A stretch of DNA of 64,000 nucleotides from an uncultured Clostridium sp. (lineage in GTDB: Bacteria > Bacillota > Clostridia > Lachnospirales > Lachnospiraceae): positions 1 to 64,000 of the forward strand of contig CAMMNN010000007.1 in the NCBI GenBank assembly GCA_946498245.1, given 5' to 3'. Both the position numbers and the translations under genes were made by a program. Of the stretch, positions 8,513 through 16,788 are shown piece by piece. Positions within the stretch are counted from its first letter, which is position 1. Every line of letters starts with the position of its first letter. The notes under the pieces are model-generated. The model saw nothing but the letters and a program-made list of their open reading frames with translations, made no database searches and was not told the DNA's origin.

Positions 8513-9343
8513 TTATTTAATTCCCGATTGGGTAAATCCCTTTACTACGTATTTATTGGCAAACATAAATATCAGCAGAACCGGCACAACCGAAACCAGG
8601 GTAGAAGCCATCATTACCCCTGGATTGGTATAATTTTCTCCCAGCACCAGGGCTGCGATCCCCAGGGTTACGGTCCGGTTTTCCTGACGGTTTACCACCA
8701 GAGACGGCCACAAATAGCTGTTATACAGTCCCAGGAAGGTAATAAAAGCCTGAGTAATGACTACGGGCTTTACCGATGGCAGGACAATGTAAATCAATAC
8801 CTGAAAGACATTGGCTCCCTCCGCCAGTCCCGCCTCTTCCAGCTCTTTCGGGAAGGAAAGAAGGAAATTGTAAATCAGATAAATGCACATAACCCCGGAG
8901 CCGGAAGGCAGGATCAGAGGCAATAAAGAATTAAGCATTCCCAACTGCCGGAAAATATAAAATAACGGGAAAAAGGTGACAATTTCCGGAATGGCCATGG
9001 CCCACACCAGCCCAACTACAATAAAGCGTTTTCCCGGAACCGGAAGCCGCGCCAGGGCGTAAGCCGCCAAAACGCTGGTGGTAATCCTGAGAATGGTTCC
9101 CGCCACTGTAACGACAGCCGTATTCATAAGCCACTTGAAAATAGGCGCTGTGGAGGTACTGGCAAAAAGTTCCCGGTAATTATCCAGAGTCCAGGTTTTA
9201 GGAAGGAGGGTGGAAGAAGTCATAGCCTCCGCTAACCCTTTAAAGCTTGTAAAAAGCATAAACAGCAGGGGCAGCAGAAAGGCGTAGGCCAAAATACAGG
9301 CGCACATCACCAGCAAAATCCGGTTAAAATGTTTTTTCTTCAT
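8513..9343 (-). CDS. Carbohydrate ABC transporter permease (MalG-type)
   Basis: The 276-residue protein is a six-helix inner-membrane subunit of a CUT1 sugar importer. The EAA loop that contacts the ATPase is at residues 169-191 (ELEEAGLAEGANVFQVLIY, then VLPSVKP). The N-terminus and the final KGFTQSGIK are typical of MalG/LacG-like permeases. It is 11 bases downstream of its partner permease and 17 bases upstream of the GH2 gene. No ATPase gene is present in the cluster, so it presumably uses a shared MsmX-type ATPase encoded elsewhere. Confidence 0.92.
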   Translation of the reverse strand: MKKKHFNRILLVMCACILAYAFLLPLLFMLFTSFKGLAEAMTSSTLLPKTWTLDNYRELFASTSTAPIFKWLMNTAVVTVAGTILRITTSVLAAYALARLPVPGKRFIVVGLVWAMAIPEIVTFFPLFYIFRQLGMLNSLLPLILPSGSGVMCIYLIYNFLLSFPKELEEAGLAEGANVFQVLIYIVLPSVKPVVITQAFITFLGLYNSYLWPSLVVNRQENRTVTLGIAALVLGENYTNPGVMMASTLVSVVPVLLIFMFANKYVVKGFTQSGIK

Positions 9344-9354
9344 AGCGTCGCCTC

Positions 9355-10248
9355 CTATACCAGATTATCCTTTTCCTTGGTCAGATAATACTGGCCTATG
9401 GAACAAAGGACAATGACAATTCCCATTAAAACGGTCATGGCGCTTCCCACTCCCAAATCATTCCGATCCATAATGGTGGAGGTAATCATCATAATTAAAG
9501 GCTTTGTGGTTTCTCCAGGCCCTCCTTTTGTCATCAGCCTGGGCTGGCCGTAAACATTAAAGGAAGCGATAATAGTAGTCATCAGGACAAAATAAAAAAT
9601 GTTTTTGATATTGGGCATAATAATGTATCGGAGCTGAACCCAGAAACCCGCTCCGTCTATGGCGGAAGCTTCATAAAGATTGTAATCAATATCGTTTAAT
9701 GCGTTTACAAAAAGCATCATATTGTATCCAATGGTCCACCATACCGTCGCCACTGTCAGGGCGATCCATACAAAGGGCTGCTGCTCCAGCCAGGGAACGG
9801 GCTTCTGGAGAATTCCCAGATTCATCAGCATATTATTGAAGTATCCGCCGTTTCCTTTCATAAGCCACACAAACACAGCCGCCACTGCCGTTACCGATAC
9901 GGAATAGGACGCAAAATAAATGGTCCGGAAAATTCCTTTCAGCCGCTCCGGAAGCCTGTCCAGCAAAAGAGCCAGAGCCAAACTTCCGAAAGTCAGAATC
10001 GGCGTAGTGCAGAGAACAAAAATCACTGTGTTTTTTAGTCCAAGAACAAAGGATTTGTGGTACATGGAATCCGAAAACAGGATTTTAATATAATTTTCCA
10101 GTCCCCGGAATCCCCCGTAGCCGGTAATGAGGCTGTATTTTGACAGGCTCATCCAGATGCCGTACAAAAAAGGAGCCAGCCAAAACAGCACAAAAAACAG
10201 CAAAAAGGGAAGGACAAATGCCGCCGCTATACCTTTTCGTTTCTTCAT
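9355..10248 (-). CDS. Carbohydrate ABC transporter permease (MalF-type)
   Basis: The 297-residue partner permease has a lysine-rich N-terminus, six predicted membrane helices, and the EAA loop at residues 192-213 (YEASAIDGAGFWVQLRYII). It belongs to the short MalF/UgpA-like class of CUT1 importers. The gene lies between the solute-binding lipoprotein and the MalG-type permease, on the same strand. The gap of about 100 bases upstream contains a small GC hairpin that could lower permease expression relative to the binding protein. Confidence 0.92.
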   Translation of the reverse strand: MKKRKGIAAAFVLPFLLFFVLFWLAPFLYGIWMSLSKYSLITGYGGFRGLENYIKILFSDSMYHKSFVLGLKNTVIFVLCTTPILTFGSLALALLLDRLPERLKGIFRTIYFASYSVSVTAVAAVFVWLMKGNGGYFNNMLMNLGILQKPVPWLEQQPFVWIALTVATVWWTIGYNMMLFVNALNDIDYNLYEASAIDGAGFWVQLRYIIMPNIKNIFYFVLMTTIIASFNVYGQPRLMTKGGPGETTKPLIMMITSTIMDRNDLGVGSAMTVLMGIVIVLCSIGQYYLTKEKDNLV

Positions 10249-10312
10249 AAATTCCCACCTTTCCGCCGCATGAAACCGGCGCGTCTTTCGCAGTCAGCCC
10301 TTAAAGTTTTAA

Positions 10313-10328
10313 CCCGCCGGACGGCGGT
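10313..10328 (-). terminator. Possible intra-operon attenuating hairpin
   Basis: CCGCC and GGCGG form a short stem after the binding-protein stop codon. Only a weak T-rich stretch follows on the minus strand. In such operons a partial terminator here would allow more binding protein than permease. This is inferred; the stem is short. Confidence 0.35.
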
Positions 10329-10347
10329 GTCGGGGGGCTAATATTAA

Positions 10348-11694
10348 TCAGGACTCGGAAAGCTCAATTGCTATTTCTGTAGCGTTTTTCAGCTCTTCCA
10401 TCAGGTCTTCTCTTGACAGATCTTCCGTCTGGACTACCATAGACCATACGGTGGAATTAACGTATTTCACCTGTTCTCTGATATTGTAAATGGCCGGAAG
10501 GATCATAGCGTCGTCAAAAATGCCGTAATTGACAGCCGCCACCGGGTATTTGTCAGGCTGGCTCTGTACTACTTCCATGGTTGCCAGATGAATGGGAGCC
10601 TGTCCTGAATCCGCCCAGTTTAACATAATCTCAGGCTGATATGCAAACTTCATAAATTCCGCAATGCCCGCAATCTTCTGTTCGTCCGTGACTTTGGCAG
10701 ATACGCCAAAGGTATGTCCGCCTGCCGGAACGCATTTTACGTCGCCGTAAAGCTGAGGCAGAACGCCGATTCCCAGATTGTCGCCCAGCACCTCTTTTGC
10801 CGCTGTATAATTCCAGGGGCCTGTGAGGCAGCAGACGGAGCTGGCGTTGGCTGCATTGTCGGATTCTTTAATAAAGGTATTGAAATGGTCGTTGCTGCCT
10901 AAACCGGCGGCGCTTACATGATCGCTGTAAATCAAATCATGGATCTTCATAAAGGCGTCGCAGATTTCTTCCGTATCCATTTTGATGTGCTCTCCTTCAA
11001 CCCAGTTGCAGCCCGATTGTCCCAGAGCCGTCATCCAGGCCCACTGCTCATCTCCTGTCAGGGGGATTGCCATGGGATAGATTCCGGTATTTTCTGAATC
11101 CAGGCTGTCTCTCAGGGCAAGCATATCCTCGTAAGTTTCCGGAACGGTTTCTACGTATTCTTTGTTATAGTAAAAGGTTTCTGCGTACAGATCCAGCGGG
11201 AAGGCAAAAACTCCGTCGTCGTATTTGGCATAGGTCTGGGTAATGGGGTGGAAATCATTCTCAAAAGAAATCCCCGCCATATCGTATATATCGGAAACTT
11301 CCCTCAGAAGCCCCAGCTTATGGTAGGTTGAGATCCAGTCTGCATGGATAATCAGCATATCAAAATCGTCGGATTTGAATTTGGTATAATGATCCGCGTC
11401 TTGAAGCTGCTCGATATAATACTGATCCTGGGATTCATTGAAAGCGTCTACAATTTTCGTCATAAAGGGGCCGTCGCCGCCGGTGAAGCCGTTAATAAAG
11501 GTAATGGTCACCCGGTCCCCTGCCGTGCTCTCCCCGGACTCTGGACTTTCTGCAGCCTCAGAGCTTTCCGCAGCCGTTGTCTGTCCCTGAGCTGCCTCCG
11601 TGGTCTGACTGTTTGTTCCCCCTCCGCAGCCAGCCAATGAAAGGGCTAAGATCCCTGCCATAACCAACGAAATCCTTTTTCTCATTTTTCTCAT
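10348..11694 (-). CDS. Extracellular sugar-binding lipoprotein (ABC, family 1)
   Basis: The 448-residue protein starts with a lipoprotein signal peptide whose lipobox ends LSLAGC, the lipidated cysteine being C23, followed by a Gly/Ser/Thr/Glu-rich linker. The mature part resembles family 1 solute-binding proteins: ITFINGFTGGDGPFMTKIVDAFN near the start and the conserved FAFPLDLYAETFYYNKE segment. It would capture an oligosaccharide at the membrane surface and deliver it to the two permeases. I chose the ATG at 11694 because AGGAGAAGGTAC precedes it; an in-frame start further upstream lacks such a site. It is the first gene of the GH2 operon. Confidence 0.92.
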   Translation of the reverse strand: MRKMRKRISLVMAGILALSLAGCGGGTNSQTTEAAQGQTTAAESSEAAESPESGESTAGDRVTITFINGFTGGDGPFMTKIVDAFNESQDQYYIEQLQDADHYTKFKSDDFDMLIIHADWISTYHKLGLLREVSDIYDMAGISFENDFHPITQTYAKYDDGVFAFPLDLYAETFYYNKEYVETVPETYEDMLALRDSLDSENTGIYPMAIPLTGDEQWAWMTALGQSGCNWVEGEHIKMDTEEICDAFMKIHDLIYSDHVSAAGLGSNDHFNTFIKESDNAANASSVCCLTGPWNYTAAKEVLGDNLGIGVLPQLYGDVKCVPAGGHTFGVSAKVTDEQKIAGIAEFMKFAYQPEIMLNWADSGQAPIHLATMEVVQSQPDKYPVAAVNYGIFDDAMILPAIYNIREQVKYVNSTVWSMVVQTEDLSREDLMEELKNATEIAIELSES

Positions 11695-11742
11695 GTACCT
11701 TCTCCTCTCTTTAAATAATGCTTGCGCATTTTCCATAAGTTA

Positions 11743-11765
11743 ATTATAATATTTATGTAATAAAT
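11743..11765 (-). promoter_or_regulatory. GH2-operon promoter -10 with adjacent candidate operator
   Basis: On the minus strand TATAAT (11743-11748) lies immediately downstream of the near-palindrome ATTTATTACATAAAT (11751-11765), which would occupy the -10/-35 spacer. The same 15-mer recurs exactly at 11923-11937. The -35 hexamer is poor. The geometry suits direct control by the divergent ArsR-type regulator. Confidence 0.5.
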
Positions 11766-11791
11766 ATTACATTTTTCCTTATGGCGTGACC

Positions 11792-11808
11792 ATTTATTAC
11801 AGTATTTA
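11792..11808. repeat. Third, partial candidate operator
   Basis: ATTTATTACA followed by gtATTTAT matches the first ten bases of the reverse-oriented 15-mer and repeats ATTTAT after a two-base offset. It lies between the two exact copies in the divergent promoter region. Confidence 0.4.
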
Positions 11809-11922
11809 TTTTACGATATTTTGGTGTTTATGTCAATATTTATTGAATATTTCAAGATATTTATGTGAGATTTACATATATTTTTGCCTTATTCTTGTGT
11901 AAATTGAATATTTTATTCTATT

Positions 11923-11937
11923 ATTTATGTAATAAAT
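11923..11937 (+). promoter_or_regulatory. Candidate operator copy 2, before the ArsR-type gene
   Basis: ATTTATGTAATAAAT is an exact second copy of the site at 11751-11765. It lies about 50 bases before the regulator start, over the likely -10/+1 region, which suggests autoregulation. Confidence 0.5.
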
Positions 11938-11988
11938 GCCCTCTTTTTATTTCACTTTTTAAAAAATAATGTAGGAAAGGAAATTGCC

Positions 11989-12960
11989 ATGGCAAGCAAA
12001 GCAAAATCACCTATTAAAATCATCGGGGAACGGGATATTGAACTCCATCTGAGTAATCCGGAGCATCGGGAGCGCATTATGAAAATCGGAAAAGCCCTCT
12101 CCTCCCCTGTCCGCCTCAATATCCTGAATCTTCTAAAAAACACGGCTCTGTCTCTTCAGGAAATTGCGGAAATTTTAAAAATTCCTGTCTCTTCCACGGC
12201 TCTGCATATTAAGATTCTGGAAGAAGCCAAACTGATTATTACAGAGTCCCAGCCCGGTCTTCACGGTTCTATGCGGGTCTGTATTTTAAGTATGCAGTCC
12301 TTCCATCTGGAAACCATTGACGCCGACACCAACTCGGCTGACAATACCGTTACCATTGATATGCCTATTGGCAGCTATTTTCAGTTTGACGTAGAACCAA
12401 CCTGCGGTCTGGCCGATGAAAATGGGGTTTTGGACGTTTTGGACAATGTCCGTTCCTTCTACTCCCCTCTCCATACAAGGGCCCAGCTTATTTGGTTTCA
12501 GCAGGGATTTATTGAATACCGCTTCCCCAACCTGCTAAATCCCCTTCTCCAATTAAATGAGATTGTATTCCGAATGGAGATCTGTTCCGAGGCTCCGGGG
12601 TTTCTGGAAAACTGGCCCTCTGACATTACGGTTTCCGTCAATGGGTGTGAAATAACGACCTACTGTTCCCCGGGAGATTTCGGCGCCCGACGGGGCCGGC
12701 TTACGCCCCCTGTGTGGCCCAACGGCCGGACCCAGTACGGAATGCTAAAGACCTTTTCTGTGCGGGAAAGCGGAGGCTTTCTGGACGGAAAGCTGGTCAA
12801 TCCCCAGATTGCCTTAGAGGATCTGAAATTAAAAGATCTGCCTTATATTTCATTGAAAATTGAGATCAAAAAAGACGCCCAGCACGTAGGGGGCATCAAT
12901 CTTTTTGGAGAAAAATACGGAGACTTTCCCATGGGAATCGTGATGGAACTGGTATATTAA
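11989..12960 (+). CDS. ArsR-type HTH transcriptional regulator with large C-terminal domain
   Basis: This 323-residue protein has a winged-helix domain at about residues 36-90: LSSPVRLNILNLL, then LSLQEIAEILKIPVSSTALHIKILEEAKLI, the ArsR pattern. The C-terminal 220 residues are not the usual metal-sensing ArsR tail and lack an obvious metal-binding cluster; they may bind a sugar ligand, but I do not recognise the fold. AGGAAAGG precedes the ATG. It is divergent from the GH2/ABC operon with repeated near-palindromic sites between them, so local sugar-responsive control is the natural inference. Confidence 0.82.
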   Translation: MASKAKSPIKIIGERDIELHLSNPEHRERIMKIGKALSSPVRLNILNLLKNTALSLQEIAEILKIPVSSTALHIKILEEAKLIITESQPGLHGSMRVCILSMQSFHLETIDADTNSADNTVTIDMPIGSYFQFDVEPTCGLADENGVLDVLDNVRSFYSPLHTRAQLIWFQQGFIEYRFPNLLNPLLQLNEIVFRMEICSEAPGFLENWPSDITVSVNGCEITTYCSPGDFGARRGRLTPPVWPNGRTQYGMLKTFSVRESGGFLDGKLVNPQIALEDLKLKDLPYISLKIEIKKDAQHVGGINLFGEKYGDFPMGIVMELVY

Positions 12961-12987
12961 ACGGTAAAGACGGAAATTACAGAAGAA

Positions 12988-13024
12988 GAGACAACCCCGG
13001 AGAGAGTCCGAGATTGTCTCTTTT
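12988..13024 (+). terminator. Rho-independent terminator between the ArsR-type gene and serS
   Basis: GAGACAA (12988-12994) pairs with TTGTCTC (13014-13020), followed by CTTTTCC on the plus strand. The opposite strand has TTCTTCTG after the stem, so it may also serve the convergent serS. Confidence 0.7.
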
Positions 13025-13079
13025 CCATTTCTATCCTATTTACGCAAAAGCCCCATTCTGGTGCGTCAGCCTACGTGTT

Positions 13080-14363
13080 TTATTTTCTGCGGATTTCCCT
13101 GGTTCCCCCCATATAGGGCTGCAGTACCTCCGGAATCTTAACGCTGCCGTCAGCCTGAAGGTTGTTTTCCAGAAAAGCAATAAGCATCCGGGGCGGAGCC
13201 ACAACGGTATTATTTAAGGTATGGGCGAAATACTTGCCGTCTTTTCCGTTTACCCGGATCTTCAGCCGGCGGGCCTGGGCGTCGCCCAGGTTGGAGCAGC
13301 TTCCCACTTCAAAATACTTTTTCTGTCTGGGGGACCAGGCTTCTACGTCTACGGACTTCACCTTTAAGTCAGCCAGATCACCGGAGCAGCATTCCAATGT
13401 ACGGACGGGAATATCCAGGGAGCGGAACAGATCCACGGTATTCTGCCACAGCTTGTCAAACCACATCATGCTGTCTTCCGGTTTGCAGACTACGATCATC
13501 TCCTGCTTCTCAAACTGGTGAATCCGGTAGACGCCTCTCTCCTCAATGCCGTGGGCTCCCTTTTCCTTCCGGAAGCAGGGAGAATAGCTGGTAAGGGTTT
13601 GGGGAAGTTCTTCCTCGGGAATAATCTGATCAATGAATTTGCCGATCATGGAATGCTCGCTGGTTCCAATGAGGTACAAATCTTCTCCTTCAATTTTATA
13701 CATCATTGCGTCCATTTCCGCAAAGCTCATAACGCCGGTCACCACGTTGCTGCGGATCATAAAAGGCGGAACGCAATAGGTAAAGCCACGGTTAATCATA
13801 AAATCTCTGGCGTAGGCGATTACAGCGGAGTGAAGACGGGCAATGTCGCCCATAAGATAGTAAAATCCGTTTCCGGCCACCCGTCTGGCGGAATCCAAAT
13901 CCAAACCGTTAAAGCTTTCCATAATATCTGTGTGGTAAGGAATCTCAAAATCCGGAACAACGGGATCGCCGTACTTCTGGACTTCCACGTTTTCGCTGTC
14001 GTCTTTTCCAATGGGAACGCTAGGATCAATAATGTTGGGAATTACCATCATGATCTTTTTAATCTTTTCTTCCAGTTCCCCTTCCTTTTCTTCCAACTCT
14101 GCCAGACGCTTTGCGTTTTCTCCTACTTTTTTCTTAACTTCTTCCGCTTCTTCCTTCTTTCCCTGTCCCATAAGAGAGCCGATCTCCTTGGACAGCTTAT
14201 TGCGGCTGGCCCGAAGAGTATCCGCCTCCGCTTTGGCGGAACGGTTTTCCGCGTCTAATGCAATCACTTCATCTACAAGCGGAAGCTTGGAATCCTGGAA
14301 TTTGTTTCTGATATTCTGTTTTACAATCTCCGGGTTCTCTCTGACAAACTTTAAATCTAACAT
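13080..14363 (-). CDS. serS: Serine--tRNA ligase
   Basis: The 427-residue class II synthetase charges tRNA-Ser (and tRNA-Sec where present) with serine. The N-terminus MLDLKFVRENPEIVKQNIRN and the long coiled-coil arm to about residue 100 are diagnostic. The catalytic core includes FRKEKGAHGIEERGVYRIHQ (motif 2 region) and the C-terminal motif 3 region before RMLIAFLENN. Length is standard. The leader is only about 70 nt from the predicted start site, too short for a T-box. It is transcribed alone, ending in the shared terminator region with the ArsR-type gene. Confidence 0.96.
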   Translation of the reverse strand: MLDLKFVRENPEIVKQNIRNKFQDSKLPLVDEVIALDAENRSAKAEADTLRASRNKLSKEIGSLMGQGKKEEAEEVKKKVGENAKRLAELEEKEGELEEKIKKIMMVIPNIIDPSVPIGKDDSENVEVQKYGDPVVPDFEIPYHTDIMESFNGLDLDSARRVAGNGFYYLMGDIARLHSAVIAYARDFMINRGFTYCVPPFMIRSNVVTGVMSFAEMDAMMYKIEGEDLYLIGTSEHSMIGKFIDQIIPEEELPQTLTSYSPCFRKEKGAHGIEERGVYRIHQFEKQEMIVVCKPEDSMMWFDKLWQNTVDLFRSLDIPVRTLECCSGDLADLKVKSVDVEAWSPRQKKYFEVGSCSNLGDAQARRLKIRVNGKDGKYFAHTLNNTVVAPPRMLIAFLENNLQADGSVKIPEVLQPYMGGTREIRRK

Positions 14364-14438
14364 GATTTTCCTCCTGGTATGTCTGCCTCTCTCCTGTTAT
14401 CCTGGAAAAGACAGGAAATCGGTAATGATCTGGGTAGG

Positions 14439-14467
14439 ATTATACTACAATTTGCTGGGAATTGCAA
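14439..14467 (-). promoter_or_regulatory. serS promoter
   Basis: On the minus strand TTGCAA (14462-14467) is followed after exactly 17 bases by TATAAT (14439-14444). A start site near 14432 gives a leader of about 70 nt. Confidence 0.7.
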
Positions 14468-14476
14468 TTCCTTCTA

Positions 14477-15343
14477 CTATTTGGGAATTAACCTTCCCAG
14501 AAGTTCCTCAAAGCATACGCCGTTTTCCCGGGGAATCTCCAGCTCGTCGGAGCGCCGTATGCACTTTCCGATAAAGCCGGCGGCTTTCCGGACGGAATCG
14601 GCAAAGGGGACGTTATTTACCATATCCCCGGCCAGGATAGCGGAAAAAACGTCTCCCGTTCCCGGCCGCTCTTCTCCGGCAATCCGGCTGCGAAGGAAGA
14701 CTGTCTCCTGGCCGTCCGCCGCCACATTAGTAAGGAATCCGCCCTCTCTCACTCCGGTGATCACGACCTTTTTAGGGCCCATGGCCTGAAGCTCCTTTGC
14801 CATTTCTTCCAGTTCTTTCCGCTTCCACCCCTGCCGCCGGTACGGACGGCCTGTCAGGATACAGCTTTCTGTCAAATTTGGGGTAATGATGTGGGCAAGC
14901 TTTACCAGCCTTTCCATTTTTTTGCACAATTCCGGCGTATAGGTGGCGTAGGCCTTTCCGTCGTCTCCCATAATGGGATCCACCAAAACCGTGACGCCGG
15001 AGCCGCTAAAACGGCTGATGGCTTCCTCTGTAATTTCGATCTGTCTTTCAGAGCCTAAAAAACCCACGGCGATGCCGTCAAAGGAGAGCTTTAGTTCTTC
15101 CCATTTTTCCAGATAAGCAGGCATTTTCTCGGTGTAGTCGTCAAAAAACCAGGTGGAAAAGCCGGTGTGATTGGAAAAAATCGAGGTGGGAACCGGGCAG
15201 CACTGAACTTTTAAAGCAGCTAAAATAGGTATGGCCACTGTCAGAGAGCAGCGGCCATACCCGGACAAGTCATTAATCATCATGATTTTTTTCTGGTGAT
15301 ATTGGCGTTCCGTTGTGTTTTCCATGATTTTTTGTGTCCTCAC
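14477..15343 (-). CDS. pdxY: Pyridoxal/pyridoxamine kinase
   Basis: The 288-residue protein is a ribokinase-fold vitamin B6 kinase. It has MMINDLSGYGRCSLTVAIPIL at residues 21-41, SNHTGFSTW (57-65) and the catalytic GTGD at 228-231 followed by VFSAILAGD. It would phosphorylate pyridoxal and related vitamers with ATP. The reading frame starts with a GTG overlapping the stop of the upstream ECF transporter gene by 4 bases; an ATG six codons later (15325) is an alternative with AGGA at a long spacing. The pairing with an ECF S component supports B6 salvage. Whether it prefers pyridoxal, pyridoxine or pyridoxamine is not visible. Confidence 0.87.
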   Translation of the reverse strand: MRTQKIMENTTERQYHQKKIMMINDLSGYGRCSLTVAIPILAALKVQCCPVPTSIFSNHTGFSTWFFDDYTEKMPAYLEKWEELKLSFDGIAVGFLGSERQIEITEEAISRFSGSGVTVLVDPIMGDDGKAYATYTPELCKKMERLVKLAHIITPNLTESCILTGRPYRRQGWKRKELEEMAKELQAMGPKKVVITGVREGGFLTNVAADGQETVFLRSRIAGEERPGTGDVFSAILAGDMVNNVPFADSVRKAAGFIGKCIRRSDELEIPRENGVCFEELLGRLIPK

Positions 15344-15951
15344 TGTTTCCGGCTCTTTTGTCCGCCGACAGGCACTGGAAGAAACAGCCCCGCTTTCTTT
15401 AAAGCCGGTCTTATGGCGGCATACAAAAGGACGGCGGCAATGCCGTTGGTTACGGCGTTAATCATAGTAGTATAGGTGGTAATGGCCATAAGAGAAGCAA
15501 TGGCTTTGGCCGCCTTCTCCCCATTGGGTGTCAGAAGGGTATACCACAGGTATTTTAAAATCGGTTCGAATATACAGTTAAATCCAAGGGCCGCTGCCGC
15601 TGAAATGGCCGTCCATTTAGTCACGTATGCACTGTTATGTTCCTCGCTGATATGCGCAATGCGGTGAGCGATCCAGCCGGCCACAAGGCCTATAACCAAT
15701 TTCGTAATAAAGGTTCTGGGGGCTGATTCTGCGTAGCCTCCTGCAATGTCGGCAATGGACAGGCCAACGGCTCCTGAAAGCCCTCCGTAAACGCCGCCCA
15801 GCAAATAAGCGGCCAGCACCACAAAGGCGTTTCCAAAGTGAATTTTTGTGCCGCTGGCGCTGAGGGCCGGCAAAAAGGCGTATCCCACATAGCACAGGGC
15901 CGCCATAAGGCCTGCCAGAGCCAGACGGTAGGTTTTCTGTTCTGTTCTCAT
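15340..15951 (-). CDS. ECF transporter S component, probably for vitamin B6
   Basis: The 203-residue membrane protein has about six hydrophobic segments and the look of ECF substrate-binding subunits: an N-terminal LALAGLMAALCYVGY helix and FGNAFVVLAAYLLGG. It would bind a vitamin and associate with the shared EcfAAT energising module, which is not in this window. The specificity call rests on context: its stop codon overlaps the pyridoxal kinase start. HmpT-like (thiamin precursor) specificity is the main alternative, since thiN lies nearby, although thiN is across a gap of about 160 bases in a different gene run. Confidence 0.75.
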   Translation of the reverse strand: MRTEQKTYRLALAGLMAALCYVGYAFLPALSASGTKIHFGNAFVVLAAYLLGGVYGGLSGAVGLSIADIAGGYAESAPRTFITKLVIGLVAGWIAHRIAHISEEHNSAYVTKWTAISAAAALGFNCIFEPILKYLWYTLLTPNGEKAAKAIASLMAITTYTTMINAVTNGIAAVLLYAAIRPALKKAGLFLPVPVGGQKSRKQ

Positions 15952-16054
15952 GATTTCGTCACTCCCACTTTTTGATGTCCGTTTCCATGCTGCATATTCC
16001 CGGCACCATGAAAATCTTCCTTATCCTACCACCATAGTGGATTGTTCTAAATAT

Positions 16055-16083
16055 CCAGTTTCAATCTTTTTGACCAGTCCAGT
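16055..16083 (-). promoter_or_regulatory. Candidate regulator site upstream of the B6 salvage pair
   Basis: On the minus strand the pentamer ACTGG occurs three times (plus-strand CCAGT at 16055, 16074 and 16079), two adjacent and one 19 bases away, just upstream of the ECF gene. Such direct repeats resemble operators of MocR/PdxR-type regulators. No MocR gene is in the window, so this is tentative. Confidence 0.25.
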
Positions 16084-16113
16084 ATAGTCACGAAATCATG
16101 TTTATAGTCCCCA

Positions 16114-16788
16114 TCAATCCTTATCGTGGGACTCAATGCAAATTAATACCCCTTCTTCAAATACCAAATACCCTTCCTCTTCCTTCAGTTCATTGCTGAT
16201 ACAAAGGCTGGTTCCAATCTCAATATCCTTTTTTCCCAGAGGATATTTAAAGCCTGTCAGGGTAATTCCCCGAACCTCCTGTGTCAGAGGCAGAAAGGAA
16301 ATGTATTTCCCCCAGAGTTTTTTCTTCACAAATCTTCTGGAGCAGTCCGTCAAATAGATTTTATTCTGAGGATCGATCAAATAAGCGAAAATACCCTTCT
16401 GCATACAAGGATATAAAAGATGGACATTGCCGATAAAGTGATCCAGACGTCCTCCGGTAGCTCCCAAAATAGCGATTTCTTCGCAGCCCATTTTGGCAGC
16501 CCACTGTAAAGCCAGCTCAGTATCGCTTTCATTCTTTTCCGAATCGTGGACATCCCACCGAAGATTCTCTTTGTTCCTGAAATACATCGTCACCGTAGGA
16601 TCTAAGGAATCAAGATCCCCTACAACCATATCGGGAACTATATCCAGTTTTTTTGCCGTTTCCAGTCCGGCGTCTACTGCAATCGTCCAGAAAAAGCGGC
16701 GTCCTTTCAAATACTCTGCGGCAAACTCCAGATCAATGGGGCCTCCGCTAATTACCAGACAAATTTTTGCATCAGACAATTTTACCAT
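16114..16788 (-). CDS. thiN: Thiamine diphosphokinase
   Basis: The 224-residue enzyme transfers diphosphate from ATP to thiamine to make the cofactor ThDP. Conserved parts are VISGGPID near residue 12, IVPDMVVGDLDSLDP at 50-64, KNESDTELAL at 85-94 and ILGATGGRLDHFIGNVHLL from 107, the thiamine and metal-binding face of the family. The start overlaps the end of rpe by 7 bases. It is the last gene of the long minus-strand housekeeping run, in the classic Firmicute order rsgA-rpe-thiN. Confidence 0.94.
   Translation of the reverse strand: MVKLSDAKICLVISGGPIDLEFAAEYLKGRRFFWTIAVDAGLETAKKLDIVPDMVVGDLDSLDPTVTMYFRNKENLRWDVHDSEKNESDTELALQWAAKMGCEEIAILGATGGRLDHFIGNVHLLYPCMQKGIFAYLIDPQNKIYLTDCSRRFVKKKLWGKYISFLPLTQEVRGITLTGFKYPLGKKDIEIGTSLCISNELKEEEGYLVFEEGVLICIESHDKD

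Noticed and set aside
13518-14258. Long plus-strand open frame opposite serS
   Set aside because: It is fully antisense to a certain gene, has no ribosome binding site and no family resemblance; it reflects codon bias of serS.
14364-14476. T-box leader for serS
   Set aside because: The space between the promoter and the ATG is about 70 bases and lacks a T-box sequence or terminator.
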